Source of the DNA: Pseudonocardia sediminis
Lineage (GTDB): Bacteria; Actinomycetota; Actinomycetes; Mycobacteriales; Pseudonocardiaceae
Direction of reading: 5' to 3'
NCBI RefSeq assembly: GCF_004217185.1
Contig: NZ_SHKL01000001.1
Location: forward strand, 2,974,001-3,038,000
Length of the DNA stretch: 64,000 nucleotides
Both the position numbers and the translations under genes were made by a program. Below the pieces are notes generated by a model, which saw only the letters and a list, made by a program, of their open reading frames with translations, was not told the DNA's origin and searched no databases. This document shows, one piece after another, positions 50,048 through 58,527 of the stretch. Numbering within the stretch: position 1 is the stretch's first letter; each line of letters begins with the position of its first letter.

Positions 50048-51076
50048 ATGCGGGACGGGATGCGGTGGCGGGGCGTGGCGACGCGGGCCGAGTTGCTCGC
50101 GGCAGGCTGGACCGAGGACGAGCTGCGGCGGATGTGCCGGCGGGGCGAGATCCGCCGGATCGGTCACGGGGCCTACCTGGCCGTCGACGATGCGGCGCCG
50201 GACGGATCCGACGCCGGCGATCACTGGGCCCGACTCGAGACCGAGCACCGGTTGCGGGCCGCGGCCGCGGTACGCCGCGCGGACCCCGGGGTGGTGGTCA
50301 GCCACGTCTCGGCTGCCCTCGTCCACGGCCTCCCGTGCTGGGGCCTGCCGCTGGACCGTGCGCATCTGACCCGGGACCGCCGCTCGGGTGCTCGCCGGAC
50401 CGGCACGGTCCACCTGCACGTCGCTCCTCTGCCTGCACAGGACGTGGAGGACGTCTCGGCCGACCGCGACACAGGTGCGCGCCGAGCGGGGGAGGACTCC
50501 GCTCGTGGTGAGCAGGACACGGTCGCCGTCACCACACCGGCCCGCACCGTCGTCGACATCGCCCGCTCCGCCGGGTTCGTCCAGGCCGTCGTCGTCGCCG
50601 ACGCCGCGTTGCGTCGTCCCGACCGGGACCGGCCGCCGCTGGTGACCCGGGCCGAACTGTCCGCCGCCCTCGACGCGGCGGCCGGACGTCCCGGCACTGC
50701 GGCCGCCCGCCGGGTGATGGCGTTCGCCGACGGGCGCAGTGGCAGCGTCGGTGAGTCCCGCAGCCGGGTCGCTCTCGCCGCAGCCGGTCTTCCCGCGCCG
50801 GAGCTCCAGTGGGAGGTGGCCGGACCGTCCGGCCTGGTCCTGGCCACCGTGGACTTCGCCTGGCCGGAGCATCGGGTGGTCGCCGAGTTCGACGGCCGGA
50901 TCAAGTACGGCCGCCTCGTGCGTCGTGGCGAGCGCTCCGGCGACGCCGTGTTCCGCGAGAAGCAGCGCGAGGACACGATCCGGACCGAGCACTACACGGT
51001 CGTCCGGTGGACCTGGCAGGACCTTCCCGACCTCACCTGGCCGGCCAACCGCATAGCACACCTCCTAGGCCTCTGA
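50048..51076 (+). CDS. AbiEi-like/DUF559 protein with winged helix N-terminus
   Basis: A 342-residue protein common in actinobacteria. The N-terminal helix-turn-helix (ATRAELLAAGWTEDELRRM--GEIRRIGHGAYLA) is the AbiEi-antitoxin-type winged helix; a middle domain (VVVSHVSAALVHGLP) follows; the C-terminus (VDFAWPEHRVVAEFDGRIKY, then REKQREDTIR) looks like a PD-(D/E)xK DUF559/vsr-like nuclease fold with E-x-D and an upstream catalytic set. No AbiEii toxin is adjacent, so it may act alone. It is bounded by two matching hairpins. Confidence 0.75.
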   Translation: MRDGMRWRGVATRAELLAAGWTEDELRRMCRRGEIRRIGHGAYLAVDDAAPDGSDAGDHWARLETEHRLRAAAAVRRADPGVVVSHVSAALVHGLPCWGLPLDRAHLTRDRRSGARRTGTVHLHVAPLPAQDVEDVSADRDTGARRAGEDSARGEQDTVAVTTPARTVVDIARSAGFVQAVVVADAALRRPDRDRPPLVTRAELSAALDAAAGRPGTAAARRVMAFADGRSGSVGESRSRVALAAAGLPAPELQWEVAGPSGLVLATVDFAWPEHRVVAEFDGRIKYGRLVRRGERSGDAVFREKQREDTIRTEHYTVVRWTWQDLPDLTWPANRIAHLLGL

Positions 51077-51078
51077 GG

Positions 51079-51142
51079 TCGCACAGGAAACGGTGCCCTC
51101 GCACGCGACAAGTCACGTGCGAGGGCACCGTTTCGGCTGCGA
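51079..51142. repeat. 64-bp hairpin element, right copy
   Basis: The inner stem GAAACGGTGCCCTCGCAC (51087-51104) pairs perfectly with 51117-51134, with a 12-base loop as in the left copy. It begins 3 bp after the AbiEi-like stop and ends 7 bp before the amine oxidase stop on the other strand, so it may terminate both. Two arm positions differ from the left copy, each with the matching change in the opposite arm. Confidence 0.85.
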
Positions 51143-51148
51143 GAGCGG

Positions 51149-53047
51149 TCAGTGGCAGGTGCCGGGGGACGGCGGGATGTCCAGGGCGGGGTTTCTGTCG
51201 AAGAAGCCGACCGGTTTCAGGGTGAAGCCGGTGTAGTCGACGGGCATGATCGGCCAGTCCTCCGGGCGGGGGAAGTGAGTGGTGCCGAAGGTGTGCCAGA
51301 GGACGATGTCCTCGCCGTCGACCGGGCGGTCGGCCTGCGTCCAGGCCGGGAGGCCGGCGCCGGCGTTCTGGTTGACGAAGTCACCGGCCGGGTAGCGCTG
51401 CGCCGGGTCGTAGGCCGTCACCCACAGGGTGTTCCGCGCGAAGGCGGCGCGGGCGGCGATCGACGACGCGTCGTCGGCCAGCAGGGTCGCCTTGCCCTCC
51501 GGGTGCAGCGCGTACGCGACGTCCTGGCCCAGCGCGTTCTGCTTGTCCGGGTTGACGATGTGCCAGGTCCGGACCGCGCCCTGGTTGCTCGCCCGCTGTG
51601 CGTCGGACTCGCTCCGCAGGCGCGTGCGGGACTGGCGGAACGCGTTGCCGTAGGGGTTGCCCTCGCCCATCGGCATCCGCTGCGCCTCGACCTCCTCGAC
51701 GGCGTTGCGCGGGCCGTCGACGGTCATGTCCAGCCGTGCCGAGAACAGGTGCTGGTGGTACGGCGCGCCGAGGCCGGGCGCGACCTCGGACGAGTGCGGG
51801 TTCCCGCCCTCGGGGTAGGCGGCGGTGAACACGATGCCGGTCGCCTTCACCTCGAGCTGGATCGTGCCGTCGAGGTAGAGGTACCAGTAGAAGCCGTAGT
51901 CGTAGTTGCCGATCGGGGTGAAGAACGAGATCACCAGACGGCGCTGGCGACGCACCTCGCGGGAGCCGGTGAAGATGTCGGAGTGCTTCCAGAGGACGCC
52001 GTAGTCCTCCTCGTGCATGCAGATCGCGTTGGAGATCGTCTTCGGGTTGCCGAGGTCGTCGGCGATGGTGGCATCGACGTAGTGGATGTCGCCGAGGCAA
52101 TCGCAGCCCAGCTGCAGCGAGTCGGCGTAGCGGGCGAACATGTACTCGCCGCAGTCGAAGTAGTTCTGCCAGAACCGCACCGGCGCCGGGTCGGCGTAGG
52201 GGACGACCATCTCGGCCACCGACGCGCGGTAGCAGATCGGACGGTCGTCGAACGCGATCTGGTGCAGGGTCAGGCCCTCGCGCTCGTTGAACCCGATCCG
52301 CAGGTCCCACTTGCCCCAGCGCACGTGCCCGTCGTCGACGGTGAACGAACGACCCTCCGGCTGCGTGATCTCGATCGGCTTCAACGAGGTCATGTGCTCG
52401 CCCTGCACGGAGGGGTCGTCGAAGTTCCCGCTGGTCGCGGGCACCGGGACGATACCGGTGTCGATCACGCGGTCGACGCTGCGCGCGGTGAGGTCGACGT
52501 AGGCGACGAGCCCGTCGATCGGGTGGGCCCACGCGTGATCCTTCTCGTGGTCCTGCTGGAACCCGAACGCACGGGCGATCCGGCGCCCGGACTCGTCGGG
52601 GTAGTCGTAGACGCCCGCGGACAGCGGCACCGCCCGCACCGACGCCGGCTCGATGCCGCGAGCCTCCAGCGCGGCGAGCCAGTCCGGGCTGGCGTTGAGC
52701 ACGTCCTCGATGAACTCGAACTCGCTGTCGATGATCGGCGGCTGGCCGTCGACCGGCGGGTCCAGCTCCAGGCTCGACACCACGACCCGGTCGGTCGACG
52801 AGACCACGGTGTCCCAGGACCGGCCGGTCGACAGGTCCAGCAGCACCGCCCGGAAGCGACGGTCCGGGCGGTCCTCGGGGGAGTGGGCGAGGACGTCGTT
52901 CTTGGCCGGCTCCTCCGGCGCGAAGAACGCGTAGCGCACGTGCTCGCCGAGGAACCCGGCGTCGGCCAGGACCTCGCGGACGGCGGTCACCTCGGCCTCG
53001 GTGGTCATCTCCAGCGGGTGTCCCGTGCGGGACTCCAGGGTCGTCAT
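51149..53047 (-). CDS. Copper amine oxidase (phenylethylamine/histamine oxidase-like)
   Basis: A 632-residue primary amine oxidase close to the Arthrobacter globiformis enzyme (AGAO). The catalytic base Asp298 (YFDCGEY), the topaquinone precursor Tyr382 (GNYDYG), the copper ligands His431 and His433 (HQHLF) and a third at His591 (TTHFPRPEDW) are all present, three of them at the same numbers as AGAO. It oxidises primary amines to aldehydes, making H2O2 and ammonia. ATG 53047 has AGGAG upstream. An APC transporter lies just upstream in the same direction, probably for the amine substrate. No aldehyde dehydrogenase is adjacent. Confidence 0.95.
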   Translation of the reverse strand: MTTLESRTGHPLEMTTEAEVTAVREVLADAGFLGEHVRYAFFAPEEPAKNDVLAHSPEDRPDRRFRAVLLDLSTGRSWDTVVSSTDRVVVSSLELDPPVDGQPPIIDSEFEFIEDVLNASPDWLAALEARGIEPASVRAVPLSAGVYDYPDESGRRIARAFGFQQDHEKDHAWAHPIDGLVAYVDLTARSVDRVIDTGIVPVPATSGNFDDPSVQGEHMTSLKPIEITQPEGRSFTVDDGHVRWGKWDLRIGFNEREGLTLHQIAFDDRPICYRASVAEMVVPYADPAPVRFWQNYFDCGEYMFARYADSLQLGCDCLGDIHYVDATIADDLGNPKTISNAICMHEEDYGVLWKHSDIFTGSREVRRQRRLVISFFTPIGNYDYGFYWYLYLDGTIQLEVKATGIVFTAAYPEGGNPHSSEVAPGLGAPYHQHLFSARLDMTVDGPRNAVEEVEAQRMPMGEGNPYGNAFRQSRTRLRSESDAQRASNQGAVRTWHIVNPDKQNALGQDVAYALHPEGKATLLADDASSIAARAAFARNTLWVTAYDPAQRYPAGDFVNQNAGAGLPAWTQADRPVDGEDIVLWHTFGTTHFPRPEDWPIMPVDYTGFTLKPVGFFDRNPALDIPPSPGTCH

Positions 53048-53060
53048 CGTCGTTCTCCTC

Positions 53061-54515
53061 TCAGGCCGCGTCGACGGCGGCGTCGGCGGCCGGGGCGGTG
53101 GGCCCGGGCGGGGGTGTACGGCGGCGCGACCAGACTGCGCCCAGGACGAAGGCGACGACAAGGACGGCGCCGATCCCGGCGGCCAGCACGGGCGAGCCGC
53201 CGATCAGGGTCGTGAAGTTCGAGACGGTCAGGTAGAGGCAGACGACCAGGCCCACCAGCCCCAGCGCAGGGGCGACGAGCGTGTGCCACGGCTGGGTGTC
53301 CACTCGCGAGCGACGGAAGAACACCAGCACCGCGGCGCAGGTCAGGGCCATCAGCGCGAGGACGCCGAGCGTGGCGGTGCCGGCCATCCAGGCGAACACC
53401 TGCGTCACCGGGTCCAGCCCGGCGATCGCGAACACGGCCACGAACACCAGGGCGGTGACCGACTGGGTCAGCGAGGCGACGTGCGGCGAGGCGTGCCGCG
53501 GGTGGCTGTGCCCGCACCGGGCCGGGAGCGCGCCGGAGTTGCCGAGCGCGAAGAAGTAGCGGGCCAGGACGTTGTGGAAGGACAGGATCGCCGCGATCAG
53601 GCTCGTCATCAGCAGCACCTGGGCGATGTCGCCGCCGACCGGGCCGAGCGTGTTCGTGATCGTCGTGACAATCATGTTCCCCGGGTCGGCGCCGGCCTGC
53701 GCGATCGCCTCGGTGTCGCCCCACGCGGAGATCACCGCCCACGCCGAGAGCGTGTAGAACACCCCGATCAGGATCAGCGCGGTGTAGGTGGCGCGGGGGA
53801 TGGTGCGCTGCGGGTCGCGGGCCTCGTCGCGGAACACCGCCGTCGCCTCGAACCCGATGAACGACGCGATCGCGAACATGATCGCGATGCCGAGCGACCC
53901 GGAGACGAACCGGCTCGGCACCAGGAACGTGTTCGACAGCCCCTCCGCCGACCCGCCGCCGGACCCGATGACGACGGCGTCGAACACCAGCACGATCGCG
54001 ACCTCGGCGACCAGCAGCACGCCCAGCACCCGCCCGGACAGCTCGATGTGCCGGTAGCCCAGCGTCCCGACGACCGCCAGGACGACCACCGACCACACGT
54101 ACCAGGGCAGCTCCGGGCCGCCCCAGTGCTGCACCAGCCCGTCGATCACCGCGCCGACGTAGCCGTAGACGGCCAGCTGCACGGCGGTGTAGGTGACCAG
54201 GGCCAGGAACGCCGAGCCCAGGCCGGGCGCGCGGCCCAGCCCGCGGGCGATGTAGGAGTAGAACGCCCCGGCCTCCGGGACGTGGCGGCTCATCGCGCAG
54301 AACCCGACCGCGAACAGCAGCAGGATCGCGCAGCACAGCGCGAACGTCGTGGGGAACGCCGCGCCGTTGCCGGCCGCGATGCCCAGCGGGACGGTGCCCG
54401 CGATGACGGTCAGCGGTGCGGCCGCGGCGACGACCATGAACACGATCGAGCCGACGCCGAGCGAGCCGGTGAGCGTGCGGTGGGTGCCGGCGGGGGCTTG
54501 AGGGGGTGCGCTCAC
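53061..54515 (-). CDS. APC-superfamily amino acid/amine permease
   Basis: A 484-residue, about 12-helix transporter: GVGSIVFMVVAAAAPLTVIA at the N-terminus, ARGLGRAPGLGSAFLALVTY, and FIGFEATAVFRDEARDPQRTIP, the usual helix 6 region. The GTG start has GGGAG upstream. It ends 13 bp before the amine oxidase start and so is probably transcribed with it, importing the amine. It is divergent from a second APC gene. Confidence 0.87.
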   Translation of the reverse strand: MSAPPQAPAGTHRTLTGSLGVGSIVFMVVAAAAPLTVIAGTVPLGIAAGNGAAFPTTFALCCAILLLFAVGFCAMSRHVPEAGAFYSYIARGLGRAPGLGSAFLALVTYTAVQLAVYGYVGAVIDGLVQHWGGPELPWYVWSVVVLAVVGTLGYRHIELSGRVLGVLLVAEVAIVLVFDAVVIGSGGGSAEGLSNTFLVPSRFVSGSLGIAIMFAIASFIGFEATAVFRDEARDPQRTIPRATYTALILIGVFYTLSAWAVISAWGDTEAIAQAGADPGNMIVTTITNTLGPVGGDIAQVLLMTSLIAAILSFHNVLARYFFALGNSGALPARCGHSHPRHASPHVASLTQSVTALVFVAVFAIAGLDPVTQVFAWMAGTATLGVLALMALTCAAVLVFFRRSRVDTQPWHTLVAPALGLVGLVVCLYLTVSNFTTLIGGSPVLAAGIGAVLVVAFVLGAVWSRRRTPPPGPTAPAADAAVDAA

Positions 54516-54621
54516 GGGCGTCTCCCGGGAAGGGGTGCGAGGTACGGGCCCGGTGACCGTCGCCCGGCCAGTACGGGCCGGTCAAAGGCCGCTCCCCGGT
54601 GGTGCGAATCACGTGCCGGCG

Positions 54622-54643
54622 CGTTCCCACGCCGCGGGAAACG
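54622..54643. promoter_or_regulatory. Imperfect palindrome between divergent APC genes
   Basis: CGTTCCC and GGGAAACG (54622-54643) form a 22-bp imperfect inverted repeat in the 231-bp gap between the two APC transporters. IclR-family proteins often bind GC-rich palindromes of this size, and an IclR gene is in this cluster, so it is a candidate operator. An AT-rich stretch (AAATTCTCATTCG) directly follows. Confidence 0.35.
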
Positions 54644-54746
54644 TCCCGGAGAAATTCTCATTCGGCTCGTCGTCGCTGGTCACAGCGCCGGGATCGGCGT
54701 CTAACGTGGCGCTCCTACTGTTCGCGGAACTCCTGAGAGGACGTCG

Positions 54747-56162
54747 ATGCGCCACCTCCCGTCACTGCGCGAGCGCTCCCCGGTGCACGGCCTGGAGCGC
54801 CGTCGTCTCGGCGTGCTCGACGTGTTCGCGCAGTCGGTCTCGGGGGCCGCGCCGTCCGCGGCGATGGCGGCCACCCCGGTGATCGTGGCGGCGTCCGCGG
54901 GCGGGGCGACGATCGTCTCGTTCGCCGTCGCGACCGTCCTCGCGTTGCTGGTCGCGGCCTGCATCGGGCGGTTCACCCGGCGGATGGCCGCGCCGGGCGG
55001 GCTGTACAGCCTCACCGCGCAGGGGCTCGGGCCGGGCGCCGCGTTCGCCTGCGGGGTGGCGTCGTTGCTCGGGTACGGGCTGCTCTGCGCGGCGGCGGTG
55101 GCCGGGGCGTCGACGTTCCTGACGGTGCTTCTCGGCGGCGGTCGCCGGGTCACGGTGGCGGCGGCGCTGGTGGTCGGGGTCGTGGTCGTCGGTCTGGCGC
55201 TGCGCGGGGTGCGGGTCGCCGCACGGGTGGTGCTGCTCGTGGAGACGGTCGCGATCACCGTGCTGGTCGTGGTGTTCGCGCTGCTGCTGGCCGGCGGGTC
55301 GCTGCCCGGGCCGGGCGATGTGCCCGCCGCACCCGACCCGGGCCTGTCCGGGATCGCCGCCGGCGTGCTGCCGGCGGTGGCCGCGTTCATCGGGTTCGAG
55401 ATCGCGACGTCGCTCGGCGCGGAGGCCCGCCGTCCCTTCCGGACGGTGCCGCGCGCGGTCGGGGCGACGGCGGCCGTCGCGGGCGTGCTGTACCTGTTCG
55501 CCGCCTACACCCAGGTCGTCGGGTTCGCCGGGACCCCGGGCGGACTCGCCGGGCAGACCGAGCCGGTGCTGGTGCTGGCCTCCGCGCGCGGGTGGTCCTG
55601 GATCCCGACCGTCCTCGACCTCGCGCTGAGCATGTCGTTCTTCGCCTGCGCCGCGGCGACCGCGAACGCCCTGGCCCGGGTGCTGTTCTCGCTGGCTCGC
55701 GAGGGTGTCGCACCGCGGGCGCTCGGCCGGACGCACACCCGGTTCCGGACCCCGCACGTCGCGATCACGTCGTCGGTGCCGGTCGCGGTCGCGGCGTTCG
55801 CGGTACCGGTGGCGCTCGGTGTCCCGTCGTGGACGGTGCTGGTGGCGCTGCTGACGCTGGCCACCGCCGGGTTCCTCGTCGCCTACCTGCTGGTGTGCGT
55901 GGCCGCGCCGGTGTTCCTGCGCCGGATCGGGGAGCTGACCTGGCCCGCCGTCGCGACGACGGCGGTGATCGCGCCCGTGCTCGTCGTCGTGCTGGTGGCG
56001 TTCCTGTCCGGGTCGCCGCGGGCCGCCGTCGTCCTCGGCGCGACGGCGCTGCTCGCCCTGGGCTGGTACGGCTGGCTGCGCCTGCGCCGCCGCGACACCC
56101 TCGACGGGATCGGCGTCTACGACGAGACGGTGGCCGACGACGTGCTCGGCCGGGCCGCGTGA
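54747..56162 (+). CDS. Second APC-superfamily permease
   Basis: A 471-residue membrane protein with about 12 hydrophobic segments. Its motifs resemble the first: RRLGVLDVFAQSVSGAAPSA, FTRRMAAPGGLYSLTAQGLG, and AAFIGFEIATSLGAEARRPF, followed by a helix-6-like unit. ATG 54747 has GAGAGGA upstream. It overlaps the iclR gene by GTGA and is divergent from the amine-oxidase transporter; the substrate may be the same class of amine or the aldehyde-derived acid. Confidence 0.85.
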   Translation: MRHLPSLRERSPVHGLERRRLGVLDVFAQSVSGAAPSAAMAATPVIVAASAGGATIVSFAVATVLALLVAACIGRFTRRMAAPGGLYSLTAQGLGPGAAFACGVASLLGYGLLCAAAVAGASTFLTVLLGGGRRVTVAAALVVGVVVVGLALRGVRVAARVVLLVETVAITVLVVVFALLLAGGSLPGPGDVPAAPDPGLSGIAAGVLPAVAAFIGFEIATSLGAEARRPFRTVPRAVGATAAVAGVLYLFAAYTQVVGFAGTPGGLAGQTEPVLVLASARGWSWIPTVLDLALSMSFFACAAATANALARVLFSLAREGVAPRALGRTHTRFRTPHVAITSSVPVAVAAFAVPVALGVPSWTVLVALLTLATAGFLVAYLLVCVAAPVFLRRIGELTWPAVATTAVIAPVLVVVLVAFLSGSPRAAVVLGATALLALGWYGWLRLRRRDTLDGIGVYDETVADDVLGRAA

Positions 56163-56950
56163 CCGGCCCGCCGCAGGACCGTCCCGGCGAGTCCCCGGGA
56201 CGGCAGGGCGGCCCGCCGCCGTTCTCCGGCCGCCAGCCCCGCGCCGTGCGCAGCACGCTGGCGGTGCTGGAGGAGGTCGTCGCGGCCGGGCCCGGCGTGA
56301 CGGCGAAGGAGATCTCAGGAGCGCTCGGGCTGCCCCCGGCCACGACCTACCGGCTGCTCAACCTGCTCGTCGCCGAGGAGTACCTGGTCCGGCTGCCGGA
56401 CCTGCGCGGTTTCGCCCTCGGCCGCCGCGCCGCCCGTCTGGCGCTGCCCGCGGTGACCACGCTGCCGACCGCAGCGCGGGGAGTCCTGGAGCACCTGCGC
56501 GGGATGGTCCGCTGGGGCGTGCACCTGGCATCGTTCGACGGCGGGCAGCTGCGGATCGTCGACCCCGACCCGGACCACCCGCCCAGCGACGCCGACCTGC
56601 TCGCCCGCTATCCGCAGGTCTCCGCCCTGGGACGGCTGCTGCTGGCCGAGCAGCCGGACTGGCGGGCCCTGGTCCGCGACCTGCGCACGTTCACCGCGCA
56701 CACCGTCGCCTCGCCGGACGAGCTGACCGCGCGCCTGGCCGAGGTGACCCGCGACGGCCTGGCGCGCCAGTGCGGGGAGCTACGTGCCGACCGCGGCTGT
56801 CTGGCCGTCGCCGTGCGGGCCCCCGGCGACGGGCGGCTGGTCGCGGGCCTCGCGCTCTCCGGCCCGGCGCACCGGATCGCCGACCCGGACCCCGAGCTCG
56901 TCGAGGCGCTGCGCGACCACGCCCGCCGTCTGGAACCGCTCCTCGCCTGA
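56159..56950 (+). CDS. IclR-family regulator of the amine cluster
   Basis: A 263-residue protein with an IclR-type winged helix at about residues 28-85 (STLAVLEEVVAAGPGVTAKE, ATTYRLLNLLVAEEYL) and an effector domain that is shorter and more divergent than normal (YPQVSALGRLLLAEQP, then CLAVAVRAPGDGRLVAGLALSG). It overlaps the permease stop by four bases and so is made with it. It may control both APC genes and the amine oxidase through the palindrome between them (inference). Confidence 0.82.
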   Translation: MTGPPQDRPGESPGRQGGPPPFSGRQPRAVRSTLAVLEEVVAAGPGVTAKEISGALGLPPATTYRLLNLLVAEEYLVRLPDLRGFALGRRAARLALPAVTTLPTAARGVLEHLRGMVRWGVHLASFDGGQLRIVDPDPDHPPSDADLLARYPQVSALGRLLLAEQPDWRALVRDLRTFTAHTVASPDELTARLAEVTRDGLARQCGELRADRGCLAVAVRAPGDGRLVAGLALSGPAHRIADPDPELVEALRDHARRLEPLLA

Positions 56951-56954
56951 GGAG

Positions 56955-57464
56955 CTACTCCATCTCGGCGAGGGCCTTCTTCGCCTGCTCCAGCTCCGCC
57001 TCGAGCTCGGCCACCCGGGCGGCCTTCGCCGACCGCGCGGTCTCGATCACCTCGTCGATCGGGCCGGCCAGGTCGGCGTGCAGCGCGGCGGCGGCCTGCG
57101 ACACCGCGGCCGCGGTGACCGGCAGGCCACGAGCGACCCAGGTCGCGCCGTTCTTGAGCTCGGCCTGCCACTCGCCGTCCGCCGACCCGCTGACGGTCAG
57201 GGTCAGACTGACCACGCGGGTGGTCTTGGCCGTCGAAGAGCCCTTCGGGCGCCCGCGCTTCGGCTTCTCCGGGGTCTCCACGGAGGCCTGCTCCGGGGAC
57301 GTGGACGTCGACGGCGTTCCCTCCGCGGGGGAGCCAGCATCCGCGGTACCGCCGGTCGTCGGCGCGGCGGTGACGCCGTCCGCCGGGGCGGTGTCACCGA
57401 TCCCGCTGCCGGTGGGCTCGGTGGTGGGGGTGCCAGGCTGGGCCTCGTCCACGTGCTCCCTCAT
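56955..57464 (-). CDS. DUF6319 protein with AT-hook-like motif
   Basis: A 169-residue protein. Residues 1-80 are disordered (Thr/Ala/Pro-rich). A basic KRGRPKGSS motif like an AT-hook lies near residue 82, followed by a strand-rich domain (VVSLTLTVSGSADGEWQAEL, WVARGLPVTAAAV) and a C-terminal coiled coil (RVAELEAELEQAKKALAEME). This combination fits the actinobacterial DUF6319 family as I recall it. DNA binding is plausible. ATG 57464 is used; a TTG at 57491 is possible. It converges with iclR, 4 bp apart. Confidence 0.75.
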   Translation of the reverse strand: MREHVDEAQPGTPTTEPTGSGIGDTAPADGVTAAPTTGGTADAGSPAEGTPSTSTSPEQASVETPEKPKRGRPKGSSTAKTTRVVSLTLTVSGSADGEWQAELKNGATWVARGLPVTAAAVSQAAAALHADLAGPIDEVIETARSAKAARVAELEAELEQAKKALAEME

Positions 57465-57560
57465 CTCGCTCGTCGCTGCGATGTCGCGCAACCAGGGTGA
57501 GGGTAGAACAGACGTTCGACGGCGCCGACCCTGGGGTTCGCCCGGCGCCCGCCACGTCTG

Positions 57561-57998
57561 CTAGTCGGCGATGTCGTGGTTCTGGTCGATCACCGTCTGA
57601 CGGTCCGGGGTGACCCACATGAGCACGCGCTCGGACTTGATCGCCTCCGGCGGGTAGTCGGCGCCGGTGTACTTGCGCGAGACCTCGTCGAGCTGGGCGC
57701 GGGCCCGGTCGCCGGTGGTGAAGTCGGTGACCGTGCCGCGGACCTCGGCGTAGCGGTACGGGTCGTCCTCGTCCCGGATCAGCACCGTGATCCGCGGGTC
57801 GGTCGTGGCGTTGACGTACTTCACCCGGTGGGTCTCGGTGTTGAGCACGATCTGCCCGGCGATCACGTGCACCCAGATCATCTGGTTCTGGATGTGGCCG
57901 CTGGGCAGCATCGTCGCGACCGAGGCGTAGTTCTTCCCGGTCGCGAGGTTCTCGGTCATCGGGTGGAGCTCGGGTCCGTTGCGGGTCTCGGCGGGCAC
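57561..57998 (-). CDS. PPOX-class F420-dependent oxidoreductase family protein
   Basis: A 145-residue split-barrel flavin/deazaflavin protein: NYASVATMLPSGHIQNQMIW, VKYVNATTDPRITVLIRDED, and YAEVRGTVTDF, the pattern of TIGR03618-like F420 or FMN proteins of actinobacteria. Members reduce quinones or small heterocycles with F420H2, or bind FMN/heme; the cofactor cannot be fixed here. GTG 57998 has GAGGAG upstream. It is divergent from the VOC gene (105 bp). Confidence 0.82.
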   Translation of the reverse strand: MPAETRNGPELHPMTENLATGKNYASVATMLPSGHIQNQMIWVHVIAGQIVLNTETHRVKYVNATTDPRITVLIRDEDDPYRYAEVRGTVTDFTTGDRARAQLDEVSRKYTGADYPPEAIKSERVLMWVTPDRQTVIDQNHDIAD

Positions 57999-58103
57999 GG
58001 TGGTCTCCTCGCGGTGGGGGTCGGTGTCCGGTGCCGCCTTCCCGGAGGGTGGGGTGGCAAACCCGCCCGCTGGGGGCCGGAGCGGGCTGACAGGATCGTC
58101 GGC

Positions 58104-58484
58104 GTGCGCATCGACCGGCTCGACCACCTCGTCCTCACCGTCGCCGACGTGGACCGGACCGTCGCCTTCTACCGCGACGTGCTCGGCATGGAGGAGGTGA
58201 CCTTCGGCGAGGGACGGCGGGCCCTCGCGTTCGGTTCCAGCAAGATCAACCTGCATCGGGCGGGTAACGAGTTCGAGCCCAAGGCCGAGCGTCCGACGCC
58301 GGGCAGTGCCGACGTCTGCCTGATCACGCTCGACCCGCTGGAGCAGGTGCGGCGCGAGCTGGCCGAGCACGGCGTCGCGGTCGAGGAGGGCCCGATCGAG
58401 CGCACCGGCGCCCGCGGGCCGTTGCTCAGCGTCTACGTCCGGGACCCGGACGCGAACCTGGTGGAGATCAGCAACGCCCTGTGA
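58104..58484 (+). CDS. VOC (glyoxalase-like) metalloprotein
   Basis: A 126-residue single-domain protein of the vicinal oxygen chelate superfamily. Metal-ligand candidates are His in RLDHLVLTV, His in SKINLHRAG and Glu in NLVEIS; VAFYRDVLGMEE and YVRDPDANLVEI are typical. Members act in detoxification, dioxygenation or resistance. The GTG at 58104 follows no clear ribosome-binding site. The substrate is unknown. Confidence 0.82.
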   Translation: MRIDRLDHLVLTVADVDRTVAFYRDVLGMEEVTFGEGRRALAFGSSKINLHRAGNEFEPKAERPTPGSADVCLITLDPLEQVRRELAEHGVAVEEGPIERTGARGPLLSVYVRDPDANLVEISNAL

Positions 58485-58527
58485 GGGCAGCGTGCGGAAC
58501 GGACCGGCGGTACCGGGTACGCCGGGC

